Source of the DNA: Deltaproteobacteria bacterium
Lineage (GTDB): Bacteria > Myxococcota > JADLHZ01
NCBI GenBank assembly: GCA_020848545.1
Contig: JADLHZ010000022.1
Span: 1 to 64,000, forward strand
Reading direction: 5' to 3'
Length of the DNA stretch: 64,000 nucleotides
This document shows positions 61,237-64,000 of this stretch, piece after piece (positions within the stretch are counted from its first letter, which is position 1; every line of letters starts with the position of its first letter). The translations under genes and the position numbers were made by a program. The notes under the pieces are model-generated. The model was not told the origin of the DNA. It ran no database searches and saw only the letters and a list, made by a program, of their open reading frames with translations.

Positions 61237-61641
61237 TCAATCGTTCGGTGCGCCACGCGCGATCCACGCGCGGATGATCGCCTTCCACTCGTCGCTCAAG
61301 GTCCCATATTCCGGCGGCGGCATCACGTCCGAGTGGCCTTCGTGCTTCTTCGCCGACTCTACCGGCGTGCCGAAGAGCTTGTCGATCAAATAGCTCGCGT
61401 CGGGATCGCCCGGCACGACGAGCACGCGCGTGGGCTCGTGCTCGGAGGGCTTGCCGACCATCCCCGCGTACGACTTGCCGGTGCGCAGATCGAGGCGCGC
61501 CTCGGAGTACGCGCTGCCATGGCACGACGAGAACGCGCAGGACGTGGAGAACACCTCGCGCTGGATGACGCTGAGCTTCGGCTGCTTCGGCGGCGGGCCG
61601 CAGCTCGCCAGCGCGAAGAACATGAGCGCGAGCCGGGTCAT
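61237..61641 (-). CDS. Small c-type-cytochrome-like lipoprotein
   Basis: A 134-residue protein with signal and lipobox FALASC (Cys14). The mature part contains STSCAFSSCHGS, a CX4CH heme site, unusual next to the common CX2CH. The rest fits the Planctomycete-type cytochrome region (SLIDxKL, MPP, L..., IRAWIARGAPND). It might carry electrons for the copper monooxygenase encoded two genes upstream. The ATG overlaps the preceding stop (ATGA). Confidence 0.75.
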   Translation of the reverse strand: MTRLALMFFALASCGPPPKQPKLSVIQREVFSTSCAFSSCHGSAYSEARLDLRTGKSYAGMVGKPSEHEPTRVLVVPGDPDASYLIDKLFGTPVESAKKHEGHSDVMPPPEYGTLSDEWKAIIRAWIARGAPND

Positions 61642-62240
61642 GGCGCTGCACACCCGGCGCGGCCGTCGTCGGTGCAAGCGGTGTCGCCCGCGGGGCACGT
61701 CGGCACGACGGTGAACGTCTTCGTCCACAGCGGCTCGCTCGCGCCGGTGCAGTCGACGACGGCCGCTTCGAGCTCGAGCGCGGCGCCGTCGAGCGCGGTG
61801 CCACTGATCTGCGACGGACAAACGAAGAACACGAGCTGGCCCGTTTGCTGCCCGCCGCCCGTGCGATCGAGGAGGCCCATCTCGTACTGCTGAAGCCGCA
61901 ACACCGACGCAGCGCCGGGCTCGCGCAAACGCACCGTCGTCATCACCCAGCTCGCGCAGACGTTGTCGGTGCGCACATCGAGGTACGCGTGATAGCCGCC
62001 TTGCGGGCCCGGGTGCAGCGGCAGCGTGTTCGTGGCGCTCTCGTCGAGCGGTGTGAAGGTCGTGCCTTCGAGCACGCCGAGCGCGACGTTCGGCCCGGCG
62101 ACCGCCGCGGCGCAGCCCTGCGCATACGCCGGCGTCGCCGTGCAGCGATAGCTCGGCTTGTAGATCGGCAGGTTCGGCTGCGGCTTCGGCCGAGGTCCGC
62201 AGGCGTAGAGAGCGATCAGCACGCAGAGCCCCCGCGGCAT
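61638..62240 (-). CDS. Secreted lipoprotein with conserved cysteines
   Basis: A 200-residue protein with the lipobox LYAC (Cys14). It is beta-rich and holds seven further Cys (RCTATP, QGCAAAV, VCASWVM, FVCPS, DCTGAS, TCPAGDTACTDD, GCAAP), likely paired. No family is recognised. It overlaps the copper monooxygenase stop through ATGA, so the genes are co-translated. Confidence 0.68.
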   Translation of the reverse strand: MPRGLCVLIALYACGPRPKPQPNLPIYKPSYRCTATPAYAQGCAAAVAGPNVALGVLEGTTFTPLDESATNTLPLHPGPQGGYHAYLDVRTDNVCASWVMTTVRLREPGAASVLRLQQYEMGLLDRTGGGQQTGQLVFFVCPSQISGTALDGAALELEAAVVDCTGASEPLWTKTFTVVPTCPAGDTACTDDGRAGCAAP

Positions 62241-63187
62241 CAGAAGCAGTAGAGCGACCCGAGCTCGGTGAGGCGCGGATAGTAGTAGGCGAAGAGGTTG
62301 CAGTGCTCTTCGAACTCGACGTGCGGGCCGAACACGATGTCGAAGTCGAAGGGGTTGTCGAACTCGCACGCGTAGTTCAAGCCGCCGCCGGGCTCGAGCG
62401 TGGGCCCGTTGCCGCCGAAGGTCTCGAAGAGCGGCTCGTGCCAGTCGCGGTTGTCGTAGACAGGATCGGTCACATCACCCGCGGCGTTCGCGAGCGAGAC
62501 CGTAAAGCGCTTGCCGCGGCTGTGAAAGTGGCCGCTCACCGCCGCGATCGTCACTTGCTGCGGCACGGTGCAGAACGAGCTGAACGCGCTCTTCTCGCCG
62601 GCGCGCAGGAAGATGTTCCGGTTGTTCGCGAACATCGTGCCGAGCTCGGCCTGCACGGCGCTTTGCGGAATCGTGTGGAAGTTGATGACGACCTTGCCGC
62701 GCCCGAGGTTCGTCTTCTGCGTCGTCGCGTTCACGTAGTGCGTCTGCACCATGATGAGCTCGCCGGCTTCCAAGTGCGTGGCGACGCCGTCCGGCAACGT
62801 CCACACGAAGGCGCCGTTCTCGGTCTGCTCCTGGCCGTCGGTGAGCTGCGCGTTGACGATGAGGCCCCAGTCTTGAAACGGCAGGCCGTCCCAGCACCCG
62901 CGCTGCACCTGGCCGTCGTCGAAGGGCGACGCGCCACCGCCGGAGGCGCTCGAAGCGACGCGGAACATGTTCATGTGGTGCGTGCCCGGGTTCTGCGCGA
63001 TCTGGAACGAGTGCACCCAGGCGTCTTCCTTCACGCGGAAGTAGTAGCAGTCTTGCAGCTCGCTGCCGGCCGGGACGTCGAAGGGGCCGACTTGCAGCTG
63101 GAAGCCGGCGGACGGCTTATTGAGCTTCACGTCGGCCGGCGTCTTCGGACCGCACGCGACGAGCATCACGAGCAGCATCCGCTTCAT
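62240..63187 (-). CDS. Copper type II (ascorbate-dependent) monooxygenase-like lipoprotein
   Basis: A 315-residue protein with the lipobox MLVAC (Cys12). The PHM/DBM-type copper motifs appear in order: HSFQIAQNPGTHHMNMFR (HHM), LIMVQTHYVNAT (HxYVN) and AVSGHFHSRGKRF (HFH). Tests of His spacing suggest two copper sites. Such enzymes hydroxylate carbon next to a peptide or aromatic group. It is lipid-anchored, so it acts in the periplasm or on the surface. The next gene overlaps (ATGA), and a c-type cytochrome follows two genes on. Confidence 0.8.
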   Translation of the reverse strand: MKRMLLVMLVACGPKTPADVKLNKPSAGFQLQVGPFDVPAGSELQDCYYFRVKEDAWVHSFQIAQNPGTHHMNMFRVASSASGGGASPFDDGQVQRGCWDGLPFQDWGLIVNAQLTDGQEQTENGAFVWTLPDGVATHLEAGELIMVQTHYVNATTQKTNLGRGKVVINFHTIPQSAVQAELGTMFANNRNIFLRAGEKSAFSSFCTVPQQVTIAAVSGHFHSRGKRFTVSLANAAGDVTDPVYDNRDWHEPLFETFGGNGPTLEPGGGLNYACEFDNPFDFDIVFGPHVEFEEHCNLFAYYYPRLTELGSLYCF

Positions 63188-63774
63188 TCGCACACCACGC
63201 TGGCGACGCCACGGACGCCGAGAAAAGTCGCGCCGATCGTCACTTGCCCGACCGAGAAGCACGTGACGAGGCCCGCCATGCTCACCTTCGCGACACCGAC
63301 GTTGTTCGAGGCCCACGCCGCGCGCGAGCTCACGTCTTCGTCGACGCCCGATGCGAGCTTCGCCGTCGCGCTGAGCGGCTGCGCGTTGCCTATCTGAAAG
63401 CGCAAGGACGCCGGCGCGACCACGACGCGATCGACGTCCGAGGCGATGATGTCGACGGCGACGCTGGCCTCGGGACCATGGGGGTGAACCGCCTTCACGT
63501 CGATGCGGCCGGCGGCGAGGCCCTTCACTTGCCCGAGCTCGTTGATGCTCGCTTTCGTCGCATCCGAAACGCTCCACGCGACGAGCTCGTTTTGGTCGAA
63601 GGACTGCCCGTTCTCTGCGTTGGCTTCGGCGACGATCTGAATGCGGCGGCCGACGGCGAGGACCGGCGTCGGCGGGCGCAGCTTCAGGGCGACGACCGTC
63701 GGGTTCGGCGGCGGCGGCGGCGTCACCGGGCCGCAGCCAACGAGCCAGATCGATAAGATGAACGCACGACGCAC
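63184..63774 (-). CDS. Ig-like (Big_2-type) lipoprotein
   Basis: A 196-residue protein from the GTG at 63774. The lipobox is WLVGC (Cys14). Residues 20-195 hold two Ig-like beta-sandwich domains of the Big_2 kind: LKLRPPTPVLAVGRRIQIVAEA...ASINELGQVKGLAAGRIDVKA, and VVVAPASLRFQIGNAQPLSATAKL...ASNNVGVAKVSMAGLVTCFSVGQVTIGA. It is the first gene of the operon that runs to the SDR at 58840. It is probably an envelope-displayed binding or spacer protein. Confidence 0.78.
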   Translation of the reverse strand: MRRAFILSIWLVGCGPVTPPPPPNPTVVALKLRPPTPVLAVGRRIQIVAEANAENGQSFDQNELVAWSVSDATKASINELGQVKGLAAGRIDVKAVHPHGPEASVAVDIIASDVDRVVVAPASLRFQIGNAQPLSATAKLASGVDEDVSSRAAWASNNVGVAKVSMAGLVTCFSVGQVTIGATFLGVRGVASVVCE

Positions 63775-63790
63775 GGGGCCCTGCTCTAAA

Positions 63791-63825
63791 CTGAGAGCTG
63801 ACAACTGACAACTGACAGCTGATTG
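63791..63825. repeat. Heptanucleotide CTGANNN repeat array
   Basis: Five tandem heptamers: CTGAGAG, CTGACAA, CTGACAA, CTGACAG and CTGATTG, between two minus-strand genes. The period is exactly seven bases. A second heptamer array of other sequence lies at 35894-35934. Confidence 0.75.
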
Positions 63826-63987
63826 CTAGCCGCGGGCGATGCGCTGCTCGAGCACCTTGACGATGCGCTCGAGGTCGGCGGCGTGGCGCTCGATCTTTTG
63901 CAGGTGCTCGATCGCGTCGGAGCCGAGGTCCGGCGTGCCGAGCGTCGCCTTCGCCGCTTGCGCGATCGCGCGGATCGGCTCAGCCAT
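63826..63987 (-). CDS. Small helical protein at the window edge
   Basis: A 53-residue protein, complete if the ATG at 63987 is the true start: MAEPIRAIAQAAKATLG, then a coiled-coil-like helix, IEHLQKIERHAADLERIVKVLEQRIARG. Heptad-like Leu/Ile spacing suggests dimerisation. The frame could extend past the window edge. No function can be assigned. Confidence 0.5.
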   Translation of the reverse strand: MAEPIRAIAQAAKATLGTPDLGSDAIEHLQKIERHAADLERIVKVLEQRIARG

Positions 63988-64000
63988 CGTCTCTCTGAGC

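Overview
The window is high-GC bacterial DNA that looks like a myxobacterium or close relative (Myxococcota). The signs are Hanks-type Ser/Thr kinases, long runs of lipoprotein genes, a DUF2330 protein ending in a MYXO-CTERM-like tail (C-x-C, hydrophobic helix, Arg cluster), TPR/TM proteins and a CehA-type metallohydrolase. This is inferred from protein style; there is no rRNA or other marker to prove it.

Left part (about 1.4-31.1 kb): an integrated conjugative-type element. Its right end is firm. A tyrosine recombinase gene, overlapped by a small HTH (excisionase-like) gene, sits against the 3' end of an initiator tRNA-Met gene (31108-31184, minus strand). Reading left to right the element holds: an AbiEi/AbiEii toxin-antitoxin defence pair behind a promoter with repeated operator half-sites; small genes of unknown function; a coupling protein and a VirB1-B6, B8-B10 type IV secretion operon; an outer-membrane protein plus two very large paralogous lipoproteins; and a lower-GC defence-like island with a DUF6119/TIGR04141-type gene and a nucleoside-phosphorylase-fold protein paired with a partner that shares a short IQQG motif. 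I found no relaxase, no VirB11 and no second att copy, so the element probably extends left of base 1. A partial beta-helix gene at 1-1416 is of uncertain ownership.

The most unusual gene is at 16634-18772. An apparently intact Hanks Ser/Thr kinase is fused, through one membrane helix and a Pro-rich linker, to a VirB10/TrbI-like C-terminal domain. It would be a transenvelope channel protein with a kinase on the cytoplasmic side. The second is a regulatory layout: the palindrome ATCATTACTAGTAATGAT (or a 15/18 match) fills the 17-bp spacer between -35 and -10 boxes in front of the T4SS operon, the surface-protein operon and the xis-int operon. In the first two, predicted transcription starts within a few bases of the ATG.

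Right part (31.2-64 kb): chromosome. It holds a TonB-like protein, a second kinase, a small nucleotidyltransferase pair, a secreted esterase, a TPR/lipoprotein/beta-helix operon, mreB, an operon of porin, PHP metallohydrolase, EF-hand protein and glnD, an operon of fatty acid hydroxylase, metallo-beta-lactamase-fold protein and cytochrome P450, a methyltransferase with an FtsX-type permease, and a six-gene operon of lipoproteins (including a copper monooxygenase and a c-type cytochrome) with DUF2330 and an SDR. Two short arrays of heptanucleotide repeats lie between chromosomal genes.
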